Origin: Pseudofabraea citricarpa | Taxonomy: Eukaryota > Ascomycota > Leotiomycetes > Helotiales > Dermateaceae | Assembly: GCA_029641185.1 (NCBI GenBank) | Contig: JAPWGK010000014.1 | Span: 1,178,001 to 1,242,000 of the forward strand | Length of the DNA: 64,000 nucleotides | Reading direction: 5' to 3' | Part shown: one piece after another, positions 11,401-23,841 of the stretch | Layout: every line of letters begins with the position of its first letter | Position numbering within the stretch: position 1 is the stretch's first letter | Translations under genes and position numbers: made by a program | Notes under the pieces: generated by a model | Databases searched by the model: none | What the model was told of the DNA's origin: nothing | What the model saw: only the letters and a program-made list of their open reading frames with translations

Positions 11401-14135
11401 CTTGCCGCAAGTGAGCATAAAGCAGAGATGGAACGGCGGCAAAAAGCCTACTTGGCGAAGAAAAGAGGAAATATGGATGCACCTAGCGCTACTGATGGAT
11501 CCTTTGGGATTGTTGGCCGCAATGTCGATTTTGACCAGCCCCGGAACTCTCCCTTCGAAGACAAGAAGCTTGACAGTCTTCTGCCACAGCGGAGACCACC
11601 CCCTCCTCCTGCTGAGTCTGCGACTTTGATAAAAGCCAATTCTTTGAGCAAGAGAACAAGCCAGCAAGCTCGCCTCTCACTCACAAGCGTTGATAGCGAA
11701 AGTATGAGACTATCTGCTGGTGAGCCAGCCTCCATGTCGCAGGAAATGGCCGAACGTGGGAAGCGTAAACCTGTTTCTCCAACCCCACAGGTCAGTGGAG
11801 GGATAGGCGCTGCACTTATTGGTATTGGTAGCCGACTCGGAGGAGTGGGTCACCCGAGTCCAAACAAAAAGTCCCCTGCTAGCAGTAGTCCAGATCTGAG
11901 TGACAGAGGGCGAAGTGCGATATCGAAGGTGGATTTGGATGTTTCAACGTCCGGCAAGAGTAGTCCCAGATCAGGAAGTGGCACACCCGGCAGCAGGACT
12001 TGGGGCAAAGGAGACACTTCATTCATCATACCTGATTATGCACAAGGAGAAGACACCCGCCCTGGAACTTCTGGCAAAAACTCGTCACTCGAGTTAAAAA
12101 TCCCTGAGGGTGCAGCAATTGCCAAACTCCGCGAAGAGGAAAGTCGCAGGGCGCCGTCACCATCCGATCTTAGCCCAAACAGTGCTCATACTTACAATCC
12201 AGGAATGTCCGCGCCTGGGAATAGGAAGTCATATGGTCCGAATCTGGATTTTACAGAGTCAAACATTGTTTTTGAGAATTCGTCTGGTCAGAATGAACAA
12301 GCTGATTCTGATGACGATTCCGATGACGGTCTGTTTGCTGTTCCGATAACCTCACGTCCGGTCTCAAACTCCGATGCAAATCCAGGATCTGATATGGGCA
12401 AACGACCGAGCCTCACAATCCGAACATCGAGGTCGAAGAAGGGCTTGTCTGTATCCTTCAGATCTCCTCAGACATCGGATAGTGCGTCGACAAGCAATCC
12501 TGCAAGGACTCCCGAATTCATGGATGACAGTGTACATAGCAGCCAAAGTGCGAGACGACCACAACGACGCAATCCGAATTCTTCAGCTTCCGAAGGTGCA
12601 TGGTCTGCTGGTTCATCAGAGGATAGGCTCCTTCGACGCGAATCGTTTGCGAGAGAAGACCTGTGGGCAAACAGGCCTCCTGCTGAAGCACTCATCAACC
12701 ATCTTGATGATTTCTTTCCTAACTTAGACCTCGATCAACCGGTGTTAGAAGAGGGGCCTGGTGGCTCGCCACCGACCTCACCTATTGCTGAGCAAGAGTC
12801 TGCAGAACAACCGGCAGCATCGCAATTGGGTATGAACATGGCACAAGCTATCAAAACTCGTGCCAGTACTTCATACAATGATAGTGACACTTTGGGCTCA
12901 GACGAGTCGACCCTCAAAGCTCTAGAAAGACCTCCATCAATGGCAAGTGTTGCTCAACGAAACATACGTCGATCTGGTATAGGCCGAATGAAGTCTATCC
13001 GTGAGGTAGCAAAAGGCGCACACGAAGCAAACAAGCGTTTCACTGCACCAACTCAGAAAGGGGGCGACTCTATGCTTCTTCGCCGTAAGAGTACTAAGAT
13101 GTTTGGTGCGCATATTGTGCAGATCAAGCCGCAGCGTGGAAGTATGATTCTCCCACAGATCCCCCAAGATACAATTCCAAAGCGACAGGCAACCTTCCGA
13201 TGGTTCAAGGGCCAATTGATTGGCAAGGGAACGTACGGTCGTGTCTACCTTGGCATGAATGCTACTACCGGAGAGTTTCTTGCTGTCAAGCAAGTGGAAG
13301 TCAGCGCAAAGGCTGCAGGTAACGACAAAGATAAAATCCGAGAAATGGTCGCCGCACTTGACCAGGAAATTGACACGATGCAACATTTGGACCATGTCAA
13401 CATTGTGCAGTACCTCGGATGTGAACGCAAAGAAATGTCCATTAGCATTTTCCTTGAGTATATCTCTGGTGGAAGTGTGGGTAGTTGCCTAAGAAAGCAT
13501 GGAAAATTCGAAGAGGTTATAGTAAGCTCATTGACGAGGCAAACACTTGCTGGGTTGGCATACTTGCATCGAGAAGGCATCTTGCACCGAGATCTCAAGG
13601 CAGATAACATCTTACTCGATCTTGATGGAACTTGCAAGATCTCGGATTTTGGAATTTCAAAGAAAACGGATAACATTTATGGTAACGATGCCACAAACTC
13701 CATGCAAGGCTCTGTATTTTGGATGGCACCTGAGGTTGTTCGCTCGCAAGGACAAGGATATTCGGCTAAGGTCGACATCTGGTCACTTGGATGCGTAGTT
13801 TTGGAGATGTTTGCAGGTAGACGGCCGTGGAGTAAAGAAGAAACAGTGGGAGCGATCTATAAACTAGGCAGTCTCAACGAAGCACCGCCTATCCCCGATG
13901 ATGTTGCCGAGAAGATTAGCCCAGTTGCCGTTGCTTTTATGGCGGATTGCTTTACAATGTAAGTGACAAAGAGTTGATCTTCCCATTAAATTTACTGTGC
14001 TAACTTCTACTCAGCATCCCTTCTGAGCGACCTACTGCGGATACTCTCTTGCAACAGCACCCGTTCTGCCAACTCGATCCCAACTACAACTTTCTTGACA
14101 CGGACCTCTATGCCAAAATCCGAGGAGCCTATTAA
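8407..14135 (+). CDS. BCK1: Bck1-type MAP kinase kinase kinase of the cell-wall-integrity pathway
   Basis: Two exons, 8407-13958 and 14015-14135, give 1890 aa. The intron is 56 bp, phase 2, with a GCTAAC branch-like site. The N-terminal ~370 residues are Pro/Ser/Gln-rich with poly-Pro runs. Residues ~373-463 look SAM-like (SQWSMDRVLLWLASNQF...). Residues ~800-890 look like a Ras-association/ubiquitin-like fold (RTYILATLDGWNYRMCDVTD...). A long Ser-rich disordered stretch follows. The protein kinase domain is at ~1597-1876: glycine loop GKGTYGRV, Lys1628 in AVKQVEV, HRDLKADN with Asp1729, DFG at 1747-1749, MAPEV and DIWSLGCVVLE. The C-terminal exon ends the kinase lobe (ERPTADTLLQQHPFC). By family this kinase acts below protein kinase C and above Mkk1/Slt2. 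Kinase assignment is certain; Bck1 rather than Ste11/Ssk2 type rests on length and the GSVFWMAPEVV/SLNEAPPIPDD features. Confidence 0.9.
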
Positions 14136-14652
14136 GCCGTCCGGTCTCCCCATGTATATTTATTTTTAGTTGCACTTTAGGCGTACTTCTTCAGCGAAGC
14201 GTCGGCGTGGGAGCATTCTTTACTTTTATTTTTATTTTCAGTGTTGGTTGGATATCCATGTATCTCTATTGTATAGGTCAACAATGATGAAAATATGTCT
14301 CTTCCTTGAACTGCCTCGCTGCCTATCAATCTTCACTCTCCTCGCACCTCACGGTATATAGTATAAAGTTATGGGTCATATAAAAGTTTAAAGGGTGGAT
14401 TAATGAAGAAGAATACTTGGTGCGTTATTGGGCCACGCTGATAACCCTATCACTGTATCGCCGACAGCGTACCTTCCTATCGGTCTCGCTTAAGCTTATC
14501 GTGGCACGGCAGTGGCTACCCAGAAAATTTATTTATCATGGCATAACACTATTTCCAGAGCTTCGATACTTCGATCTTATCAACGTGTTGTGTTGCTTCT
14601 TATTGCCAATCCCAGGAGAAGATAACCCAAGCAGGATTCCATCCGCATTACT
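14136..14652. other. Intergenic BCK1 3' end / TSR4 5' region
   Basis: About 520 bp with T-rich 3'-untranslated-like sequence near 14155-14240. No exon or RNA gene is seen. It should contain the BCK1 polyadenylation site and the TSR4 promoter. Confidence 0.55.
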
Positions 14653-16006
14653 ATGTCACCCTATGAAAGCGACTCCTCTGGCGCAGAAGACGACGATTAC
14701 ACAGAGACCAATGTCCTCCTGGGCTATGCTTCTAAAGAGGCTTCTGATGATACCATCAGTCACCTAGGTGGGCGACCAGTACGTTCTCAATTCTAACCCG
14801 CGCCTCTGAGGTTTACAACTCTCTTTAGCGGCAAAATATAGAGATCTCTTGCTGATAACTTCTCCATAGACGTGGCTCGACCCCGCTACCCCGCCATCTG
14901 CAACGCTCGCAAAGTGCAAAGTCTGTAATGATTTCATGGTCTTACTATTGCAACTCAATGGCGATCTACCCGAGTTCTTTTCTGGCCATGAGCGACGCCT
15001 CTATGTGCTGACATGCCGACGTAAGGCATGCCGGCGGAAGGAGGGAAGTGTAAGAGTTCTGCGAGGGGTGAGGATTTTCGAAGTGGTTGTAAAAGATAAG
15101 AAGAAAGAAAGAAGCCAACCCGAAGCCGAGCCTCATTTATCCAAGCCAGCTATAAATATTGGACAGGCTCTCTTTGGTGCAACCGCACCTTCAAAAGCGT
15201 CCTCGAAGAATCCCTTTTCCGCCACGCCCTCAGGTACACTTTCAAACCCCTTTTCTACCTCGAAGTCTGTCAACAGTCCCTTCCTCACTAGCACAACTAC
15301 GCCATTTAACTCAGCCTCAACCGAAACGGCAGCTTCTAGCACTGATTTGCCCAACACTTTTGCCTCTGCTCTCTCACTTAACAGTGACATGCCTGAATTT
15401 GGGCCACCTGTTCCCCCAGAGCCTTGGCCACAAGAATCGGAACTCCCACCAGCATATCCACTCTATTACCTAGCTGACGCAGATTATGAACAGTTGGATA
15501 AGATTGAGGACCTACCTGTCCCGAGTCAAATGATGGAGATAGATGATGAAGTTGGGGTAGGTTCGCAGAAGGAAGATAAGGTGGTTTACGAGAGTACTAT
15601 CGACAAAACCTTTCAAAAGTTTGCTGATAGATTGGCCCAAAATCCTGAGCAAGTCATTCGATACGAATTCAAGGGACAGCCGCTCCTATATTCCAAGCAC
15701 GATGCTGTAGGGCGAATGCTTTCAACTGATAAGAGCAATGAGAAAGTGCAGGTTAACAGTGGCAGCGGGAACAGGCTGCCACGATGCACCAACTGTGGGG
15801 CTGGAAGGGTTTTTGAGGTGCAATTAACACCTCATGCCATTATGGAATTGGAGAGTGAAGAAATAAGCCTCGACGGTATGGAGTGGGGCACTATAATTGT
15901 TGGCGTATGTGAAAAGGATTGCCAGCAGCGGAATCTGGGTGGTAACGCTGGCTATGTGGAAGAATTCGCGGGCGTACAGTGGGAGGAGATTAAGGACAGT
16001 AGGTAG
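14653..16006 (+). CDS. TSR4: PDCD2/Tsr4-family ribosome assembly factor
   Basis: Tsr4 is the dedicated chaperone of ribosomal protein uS5 (Rps2) and is needed for 20S pre-rRNA processing; cytosolic. Two exons, 14653-14778 and 14870-16006, give 420 aa. The N-terminus YTETNVLLGYASKEASDDTISHLGGRPTWLDP is the family's opening, followed by the first zinc-binding part (CKVCNDFM...RLYVLTCRRKACRRKEGSVRVLRG). A Ser/Thr/Ala-rich linker (about 110-190) follows. The PDCD2_C domain contains PVPSQMMEIDDE, YESTIDKTFQKFADRLAQNPEQVIRY, RCTNCGAGRVFEVQLTPHAI and VCEKDC. The first exon is required to supply the conserved LGYA/GGRPTW segment, which decides the start at 14653. Confidence 0.9.
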
Positions 16007-16367
16007 ATGGAAGAAATTCCAAATTGTATTCCCATTTCATGATCCTCGGGCCTTTCTACTACCAACTCGGCTGATCTAGAATCGGATGAGTGCAATATTT
16101 ATGTTGCTCAGATTCAGAGTACATCGCCAGGAAATGTTTATTTGTTTTTTCTCTCTAGATGAAGCTAGTCTGCTGCATCTTACTGGCTGCCTCGCCACCA
16201 TCTGGATGACATTGCTAAATTGATATCATTGAACCATTATTTTATTTTCGGTTCCAAAGCATAAGCTTAACTTCATCACTCAGAAGTGCTCGGAACTCCG
16301 TTAAACGCCAGCCATTATCCCAGGAACCATCCCACGCCACGCCATGCAACATCAAACTGAAGGTAAA
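16007..16367. other. Convergent 3' region between TSR4 and eIF3k
   Basis: 361 bp between two stop codons facing each other. It contains overlapping 3' untranslated sequences. Nothing else is recognised. Confidence 0.6.
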
Positions 16368-17315
16368 TTAAGCTGGCTGTTCATAAGCTCGGCGAATAAC
16401 TCTTGAAAACTGCTCCATCTTGACATTCTCCCGGACAATAGTACCCTTGGCCTCGTTCTCCTTGTTCAAGGGTACTTTAATTACTGCGCCGTCAATCTCC
16501 CATCCGCAAACCCCAGTCACGAACTTCTCAAAAGCCTCGCCTTGCATACCAAGCCATGACTCGAGAACAGGTCTTTCGATCTCACGGACAGATTGAGATA
16601 TTGTAAGAGCAATACGGATTCGGATCAATTCCTCGAACCCAGCAACATCGGCAATAAGATCGGCATATAAGTCATCGCTGTCGAGTGTGCTCCAAAAAGC
16701 ACTGTATGAGGCCTGGCCGAGAAGATTGTTGAGTACGTTCAGCTTTTGAACTGCCTCGGAGAGCGGTGCATCGCCTGCTGCTGGAAGCGCAGATGAAGCA
16801 GATACAGGAGTGAGTATATGGGGTGGGAGGAGATGCAGAGCCAATGAGAAATCCGGAGATGGGAACACGGTCAGAGATTTGACAAGGATATTGGTAATTG
16901 TTTCGTCTTTGGTGAGGTGAGGGTTGAACTGGTACCTAAAGGGTAACAGGAGGGTCAGCAGAGCATACAAATGTGTTAACTCGAGGAATCGTGTGTAGAG
17001 GGTGTGGTCATTCAGATAGAGCTAATAAACTTTGCTTCAAGGGCCGGAGGGATTCATTCTCCAGTGCCCATTCAGGTAATAGGAAACGTTGAAAAACGAT
17101 CATCACTTGACACAATGTAAAGAGACAGGGGAATTCGCCACATACAGCTTCAAAAGTGCTAGGTTGGCGTACGGATCGATCGTCTTCTCCTCGCACTGTT
17201 GGGTGACATATTCTTGGAAGATGTTGGTAGTCTCTGGATTATATCTGTCAAGCCCATTTAGGATTGCATCGATATGCTCAGGCCTGTCAGGCGCATAGTC
17301 GAATGAAACGCCCAT
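16368..17315 (-). CDS. Eukaryotic translation initiation factor 3 subunit K
   Basis: A non-core eIF3 subunit present in moulds and animals but missing from budding yeast. Two exons on the minus strand, 17315-17146 and 16935-16368, joined by a 210-bp phase-2 intron that is longer than its neighbours. Summed length 738 nt, 245 aa, the usual size. The protein begins [18 protein letters not shown] and continues [16 protein letters not shown] and [19 protein letters not shown]. The PCI/winged-helix part follows ([53 protein letters not shown]), ending [13 protein letters not shown]. The splice restores the diagnostic LLKLYQFNP. The 210-bp intron lacks a long in-frame exon of its own. Confidence 0.92.
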
Positions 17316-17762
17316 GTTGTGTTGAGGGTGTGTTCTAGAATAGAAAGGTAACGGTGGATGGCAATAGGATTTTGCAAAAGCATACTTCGCAAAATTGAGA
17401 CTACTGATTAGGGCAAGAAACGCGTGATCTAAGCGGATATGCCATTTCACGTGGTACTTTTCTTTTATCGCTTCTCACGTTATTTGATGTAGCTGATAGT
17501 CTATATTAAACACATACTTTGGCTACAACTGGGCCAAAGTGCCTATAAAATGCTAGCATAACAACGAACCAGCAGGTAAGTTGTTATCTACCAAAATTAT
17601 ATACCATATTATACATAGTCACGTGATTATATAATAACGCTCACCAACAACACTGGTGAGCTTGTCCAGAGAACCTTGGTACCTGTTTACATCTAGACCC
17701 TAATTTCCCTTGTATTTGAAAAGTGTAAAACTATCTAAGTAGTACATGGTATATTCTTGATT
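17316..17762. other. eIF3k promoter / UTP22 3' region
   Basis: 447 bp, moderately AT-rich. Holds an E-box (17619-17626) and an 8-bp-arm hairpin GCTCACCA/TGGTGAGC at 17639-17646 and 17654-17661. No exon is seen. Confidence 0.6.
17619..17626. promoter_or_regulatory. TCACGTGA E-box (Cbf1/bHLH-type site)
   Basis: Perfect 8-bp palindrome TCACGTGA about 300 bp upstream of the eIF3k start codon and just past the UTP22 stop. This is the consensus bound by Cbf1-type bHLH factors. Function here is inference from one motif. Confidence 0.35.
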
Positions 17763-20700
17763 TCATGATCGAACGTCGATCTTAGTAACCAAGTCGCCGC
17801 CAATACGGCTAATCTCGGAAAGTATTGCAGACTTGTCAATTTCAACCAACTCTTGGTCGCTTTTGCTACCAGATACAGGTTTGCTCGCATAGGAGAGGTT
17901 TATTTTGAACGCGCGTTGCACGTTCTGTGGATTCCAAAGGCCGGCAATAAATGGCCCATCGGTGCAGCTGTAGAAGAAAACGATACTGCCACTGTAAAGT
18001 TTCTCCAGCTCTTGGATGTAGGTCTCAACTGGACCATAGCCTACTACCTCCATGTTGGTATCAAATTGCACCTCGAGGTTTTTATATTGGGCTTCTTTGT
18101 TGTGCCCCTTGGTAGTTTTATCCACCCACCTAGGTGACAAATGTATCACAAAATCATAGTCGCTTTTTGAGGCGGCAAATAACGCCCTTTGGTCCAGTGA
18201 AAGGTCAGCGTCTTTGATTATCTTGCAGGCTGAACGTGCAAGAGCCGTCATACGTGCAGCAACCATTTTCGAGGGTCCCCTGCCTGTAAAAGCAGTACCA
18301 GTAGTATCGTGGTTTGTAGCAGCAAATATGACAGTTCTGTTCATCCCAGGATCAATTTTACGCCAAGCCTCGAGCCTGGTGTTAACAGACGATACATCTT
18401 CAGTAATCATTGTGCCGGTAAAGTCAACTATTAGTGGTACCAAACGCCAATCCCAGCGTGAGATGAACGACAATGTCCTCAAAAAGCCAGACATTGCACT
18501 CGAAGGAGCTTGCCATGGATATGCTTGGAGAAATATGTGGGCAACAAGTAGCTCAACAAATTCCTCGCTGACATGACGAAGTAGCATGTGTTTATCGAAC
18601 CATTTCTTCAAAAGCCTGATTGTAGGCGAAAGAAGAGGGAATCGTGTACAGTGGGTTGCGATAGACTGTGTATGAAGAGGGAGCTGGGTAAATTGTGCTT
18701 TATAACTCGATAATGCGGTTAGTGCTTTCTCTTTAGTTCGAGTGTCGCTAGACATGTCCTTGATCTGACGATCGAGCAGCGTATGCTCTCTTTCGTTATG
18801 AATACGTAGTCGGAAAGCAGCTCCAGATGCGTATATGATATCCAGGAAAGAGCAGTTCTGGAGATGAGACCCTTCATGCTCTAATCCTAGTCGAGTGGTA
18901 ATACCATCATCAGACTCTTCAAGCAGCCCCCCAATTTTAAGTAAAAATGCTGCTTTTGTGCGCTGGATGGCAGCAACATCATCTGGCCATCTTCCAGAGC
19001 CTTCAAATTGGATCAGGACTTCAGCAGGCTCTTTGAGTGGCTTGCGAGATGTGAAGACTGGCGGGTCAATTGATGAGTAACGGAGCGAGGCACTTATTCC
19101 CGATAATTGTCTCAGCTGCAAAGGGAGGCTTTCCATGCCCCTGATGCTTTTCTCGAAGTTGTTGTAAGCATGCTTGAGGCCATCGAATAGTTTCTTACTT
19201 GTGGATGCTAATGGTAGGGCCTTCTCGAAGTCCTCCCCAAGAAATTTGAGATTTTGCCCAACCTCTAAACTGAAGTGCCGACTCAGGACATGTATGACAA
19301 TCTCCGCAAATATGGAGTAGCTTGAACCCGGCGTCCAAACCAGACTTTCAAGAATACTACCATCCTTGAATCTTCTTAGTTCTGCCTTCTCCCCCCAAAA
19401 CTTCTGGAACTTAGCGGCCTTCTTTTTCTCCTCCGCTGATGGACCATGATCTACCAGTCGGTCGATATTTGCCGGAACGAATATTACCGCAATTTCCATA
19501 GATGAATCTTCGTATCTTGATGGATTACTAGCACTCAAGGGCCACGATGGCAATGCATGCTCGAGAACATTGATGAGTTTCACCCTGTCCATCAAGCCCT
19601 CCCGTAATACATTAAAGAGCCGAAGACTCGCATTTCGAGTGGTTGAAATGTGGTCGCAAGGAGCAGCGGCAGCAGCTGAAGGCAACGTGGGCAATTGGAC
19701 TATGCAATCGTATCTGAGAAGAGGTTGGTTGGTCTTGATAATAAATGCTGCCTCAAAATGATCGAATGTAGCATCATTAAGCATTTCCAAAGATGTTTTC
19801 GATTCTTGTCGGAGAAGGGCATAGGACCAAGGCGTCATCTTGTAAAGTATATTCTGTCCTCGCTGGCCATCATACACCATCGGCATGTCTGTTTTAGGTC
19901 CTAAGAGATCTGCTTCATATAAGAGAGGCTTTGATGCTAGATCAACAGCAGAAAGAAACTGTATAATTGCCTTAAACATCTGATAGCTGCTGTAACCTGG
20001 GGAGAGGACAGCATGCCCTTTCGTACCACCACCCTTTAACAGCAGAGCAGTAAGAGCAGCCCATTCAAAGTGGCCAAACCCACCGGCTGTCACAGAGCTT
20101 CCAAATCCACGCTGTCGAAGCCAAACACCTCCCAGCACACAGGCATCTACAAATCCAGTCGATTGTTTTGATGCAGAATAAATGAGTTTCAAATATGGCT
20201 CGATATTGCAATCCGAACTTAACGATGCGTTGTAGAACGGGGACGGCGTTGGCAAAAGAACTTCACCAGTCAACGACTCCTTTGGGCGAATACAGTTCTT
20301 TGTTGGCCGTAACTTCGATTCCGGGAAAAGATCAGAAGGCGCTGCAAGGAGTATGTGAATATTGGGTAAGTTGGATGGCGCCTTCGACTTCACAACCACC
20401 ATCGGGTGAAGGCTGTTCCCATTTTTGTACTCATAATTCAACATGAAGTCTTCTGTCACTGTGCCTTGCAGCTCCGCGGCTATGCATGCCAGGTAATATG
20501 CTTTTTTGTAGAAGTATCGATAGTTCAAGTAGTCCTTCTCCTGAAATATAGAACTAGGCATGGTTACTACCATATCCACCGCAAGAACAGCATCTGATTT
20601 GATCATTGTTTTGAGGGCATAACTTCCTACAACATTAATGTGTGTTGGTTTGGCGTATGCTAACTTGTATGCCGCATGTTGATCTGGTTTGGGATCAGGG

Positions 20701-21116
20701 TAAGGAATCGAGGTTTTGTGGGACTTGAGCAGGGCCTTTGTCGCATCAGGTATCTGTCTAAGAATAAGCAATCTTGATCATACTCATAAGTCTGAGGTGC
20801 TCACTGAAAGAGGGTCACGATCCTCAAAGCCTTCAATCAGATTTTTTAGCTTGCGCAATGCATCATCTACCGCGCTCAATCGTTTGTCGTAGTTCGGCTT
20901 CACTTCTTCGAGAAGCTCGTCCACCTGAAGCTTGAACATGCTAGACTTGTATGCACCACGCGCATACAGTGCGCTGTCCCCCTCTGCCTGAACGTGCCTG
21001 TGTTTAAGCTCGGTGCTTTTCGCAGGATCCTGGGTTACTTCTCGCTCTGAAGACTCTTTAAAACCATCCTCAGCGTCGTGGTCCAATTTCCGTTTCTTGG
21101 CTAGAAAGGACGCCAT
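17763..21116 (-). CDS. UTP22: U3 snoRNP-associated protein Utp22 (Nrap family)
   Basis: A component of the UTP-C module of the small-subunit processome, acting with Rrp7 and casein kinase 2 in 18S rRNA maturation in the nucleolus. Two exons on the minus strand, 21116-20805 and 20753-17763, give 1100 aa. The N-terminus is basic (MASFLAKKRKLDHDAEDG). It continues KSSMFKLQVDELLEEVKPNYDKRL and IPDATKALLKSHKTSIPYPDPKPD, then the nucleotidyltransferase-like/PAP-OAS1-like repeats: VGSYALKTMIKSD, AVDMVVTMPSSIFQEKDYLNYRYFYK, LLRHVSEEFVELLVAHIFL, and the C-terminal VFFYSCTDGPFIAGLWNPQ. The acceptor is the AG giving IPDATK in frame; an AG 5 nt earlier would break the frame. Divergent from the STR2-like gene over 317 bp. 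Confidence 0.95.
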
Positions 21117-21433
21117 ATGTTCTTGAATAAGGTAGTAATCACAGGCTGGAATTTACTGGGAGTATTCTATGCGTCTAGGTTCGTGGTTCAGGGCAAGGTT
21201 CGTGGCGAGTTGGGGGATGTGATGCTGTGGAAAAATAACTTTTGTGAGCTAGCCAGGTCGATAAGAAAAGATTGCGCCTTATCGGTTATATAGCAAACTA
21301 TCCGCCACCCTCCGATCGGCACTAGATTTTGTTTCTAGTAGAATCCCATTTCTGCTCATACCTCCTCCTTCACCACAGAAGCAAGCATATGTAAACCAGT
21401 CAAAAATAATCTTCAGCCGGACATTCCTTCATC
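21117..21433. promoter_or_regulatory. Short bidirectional promoter UTP22 / cystathionine gamma-synthase
   Basis: Only 317 bp separate the two start codons, which point away from each other, so both promoters must overlap. No specific binding site could be assigned. Confidence 0.6.
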
Positions 21434-23362
21434 ATGTCTATTATAGAGTTGGGTGAATCTATTCCTGCTTTGACCCCCCACGTAAGCTGCCCGTCCTTTG
21501 GTACCATGGCTTCTCATGACTAATAAAGAAATGCTTTCCAGGCCACGAGCGTGTCGTTGCCCACATGGAATGACAATGTAGGCTACGAGGAAGGCCAGGA
21601 GAGGGTGGTCAGTAAGATGCTTATTGGGTATCCACGGTATGCTGCACTGGTTTTACCTCGTTGACTCCAATCTCCTACATAGGAAGCTAACTTACTTTGC
21701 ATCAGATTTTTTATCAATAAGCTTATTGCTGCATTCGCTGAGGACATAGTCAAGCGACATGGAAACCCGGGTCAGCAAGCTATGTTGTTTCCTACGAGCC
21801 CGTGTGCTCATAGATGCGTCAAGTTTATGCTCTCAAGAGATGCCTCCCTCTCTGCCAACCAAGCACGTGTGCTGGACCTTGTTCTAGATGCAAGTCATGA
21901 CGCTCCAAAAATATTAACCAAGCTCTCGCCCAATATCTCAGCTGTTCTCTTTGCTAAGGCGCTATTTCCCTTGGCCAAGCAATACTGGCAACACTCGGGA
22001 GATGGTGTATCTAGCCGGCGCGCCGAATTCTGCCATACCCTGTTCCAAGAAGGGCTTTTAGTCGATCGCGAGGAGCTTCAAGGAATCCCAAACGGTTATC
22101 AGAAGCCATGCAAGGGCCCAAGAAGGTACCAGAAAGGCTCCATAGACAAGACGTCACTCGTAGTCCACAACACAACGTCAACGCCCGCTGTCTCAGAAAC
22201 CCGCGAGAGTTCACAGTTTGTGGAAGAGAGGTTCGGGCGCAACCTAGATATTTCCTTAGTTGACAGTGCCAATTCCGCAATTCGTCGTCGTATCGCAGGG
22301 TCACTGTTGGGGGAGGTGGATTTAGCGAGCACACCAAGTCCAAGCATGAGTTCTAACATGCGCGGTGTTAGTGGTCTCACTGAAGGCGATATATATCTCT
22401 ACCCATGCGGCATGAACTCTATCTTTCATGCTCATCGCATGTTACTAGAAGTGAGAGGGCCATTAAAAAGCATCTCTTTTGGGTTTCCCTACGTCGATAC
22501 TCTTAAGATCCTGGAGAAGTTTGGTCCTGGGTGCCTCTTCTATGGGAACGGTTCTTCAAAGGACTTGGATGACTTGGAAACTCGCTTGAAAGGGGGGGAG
22601 CGGTTTTTAGCTCTCTTCTGCGAATTCCCTGGAAATCCAATTTTGAAGTGTCCAGACCTCAGACGCATTCGAAAGCTAGCTGATACATACGATTTTGCAG
22701 TTGTGGTAGATGAGACAATTGGCAATTTCATCAATGTACATGTCTTGCCACATGCAGACATGGTGGTCAGTAGTTTGACCAAAATCTTCTCCGGGGAATG
22801 CAACGTAATGGGGGGCGGCACCATATTCAATCCGCAAGGGAAATACTATACGTCGTTCAAAAGATTTGCAACAACTGACTACGAAGATAACTATTGGGCC
22901 GAGGATGTTATTTTTATGGAGCGAAATAGCCGTCACTTCGTCTCCAGGATAGAAAGGATCAACGACAATGCAGAGGCCATTTGCGAAGTGCTAAGAAGCC
23001 ATCCGCTCATCAAAGATGTTTACTACCCGAGGTATAATGATACCAAGTGCTTCTATGACGAGTGCAAAACACCCACGGGAGGTTATGGTGGCCTCTTGTC
23101 TTTTACTTTCCAGACAACTGCTCAAGCACAGGCATTCTTTGATCGTATCGAGACAGCAAAGGGTCCGAGCTTAGGGACGAATTTTACTTTGACCTCGCCT
23201 TACGTTATTCTCGCGCACTTTCTAGAGTTAGATTGGGCGGCTCAGTTTGGTATCCCAGCTGATTTGATTCGAATAAGTGTAGGGCTGGAGGATATGGCAG
23301 ATTTGAGAGCCCGCTTTGCAGCTGCACTGGCAGCGGCAGAGGCTGTAGCAAACACAACTTGA
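21434..23362 (+). CDS. STR2: Cystathionine gamma-synthase-like PLP enzyme (Str2 type)
   Basis: A fold-type-I PLP enzyme of Cys-to-Met transsulfuration, joining an activated homoserine and cysteine into cystathionine. Three exons, 21434-21481, 21542-21636 and 21706-23362, give 599 aa. The first exon encodes [16 protein letters not shown]; the second continues [23 protein letters not shown]. Like fungal Str2/YML082W proteins it has an N-terminal extension before the Cys/Met-metabolism core. Core features: [40 protein letters not shown], and SSLTKIFSG with Lys407 as the predicted Schiff-base residue, followed by CNVMGGG. The C-terminus has [16 protein letters not shown] and IRISVGLED. The exact acyl-homoserine substrate cannot be read from sequence. 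A neutral residue in place of other family members' substrate-binding residues was not checked. Confidence 0.88.
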
Positions 23363-23841
23363 GTCAAAATGCTCTGGCAAAGTTGCATGTATGAAATGTA
23401 GCCTTCGCTGATGGAAGAGCGAGCAAAGTCTTTTTTTTTGCAGCAAACCTTCAAAGTTCAGGACGTACCCAAAGTGATCTGTGAATGTATTGTATATGCC
23501 GAGCGTGGCAATTGCATTGCAAACACGGTCGAGATAACATGATTTAAGATCAATAAGTTCGAATACGAAGCGAGCATTCAATACCTACATATACCTATAT
23601 CCAGGTAAACAATTTAGAAAGGGTGCCTATGTTCCAGTAAATATCAAGGCTTGCCCTATGAATGATTGACTCGCCTATGTCACGAGCTTGCGAGCAGCGC
23701 AGCCGTTCCTCCAAACAAAACCCCGCTCGCGCCCGCAATAAGTGCATTCCCAAGCGAATCTTGTCGCGTACCGACGCGTCCTTTCCACAACACACCTAAA
23801 ATCACTCTAGCAATGAATTCTGAAGCCGTGCAGCAACTATA
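23363..23841. other. Intergenic STR2-like 3' / SMC6 promoter
   Basis: 479 bp with an MluI cell-cycle-box-like site close to the SMC6 start (separate entry). No coding exon is seen. Confidence 0.55.
23774..23779. promoter_or_regulatory. ACGCGT cell-cycle box upstream of SMC6
   Basis: ACGCGT lies 62 bp before the SMC6 ATG, with a second CGCG core (GTCGCGTA) about 10 bp further upstream. ACGCGT is the MCB site of the MBF factor that drives G1/S genes, which fits SMC6. Assignment by motif only. Confidence 0.45.
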
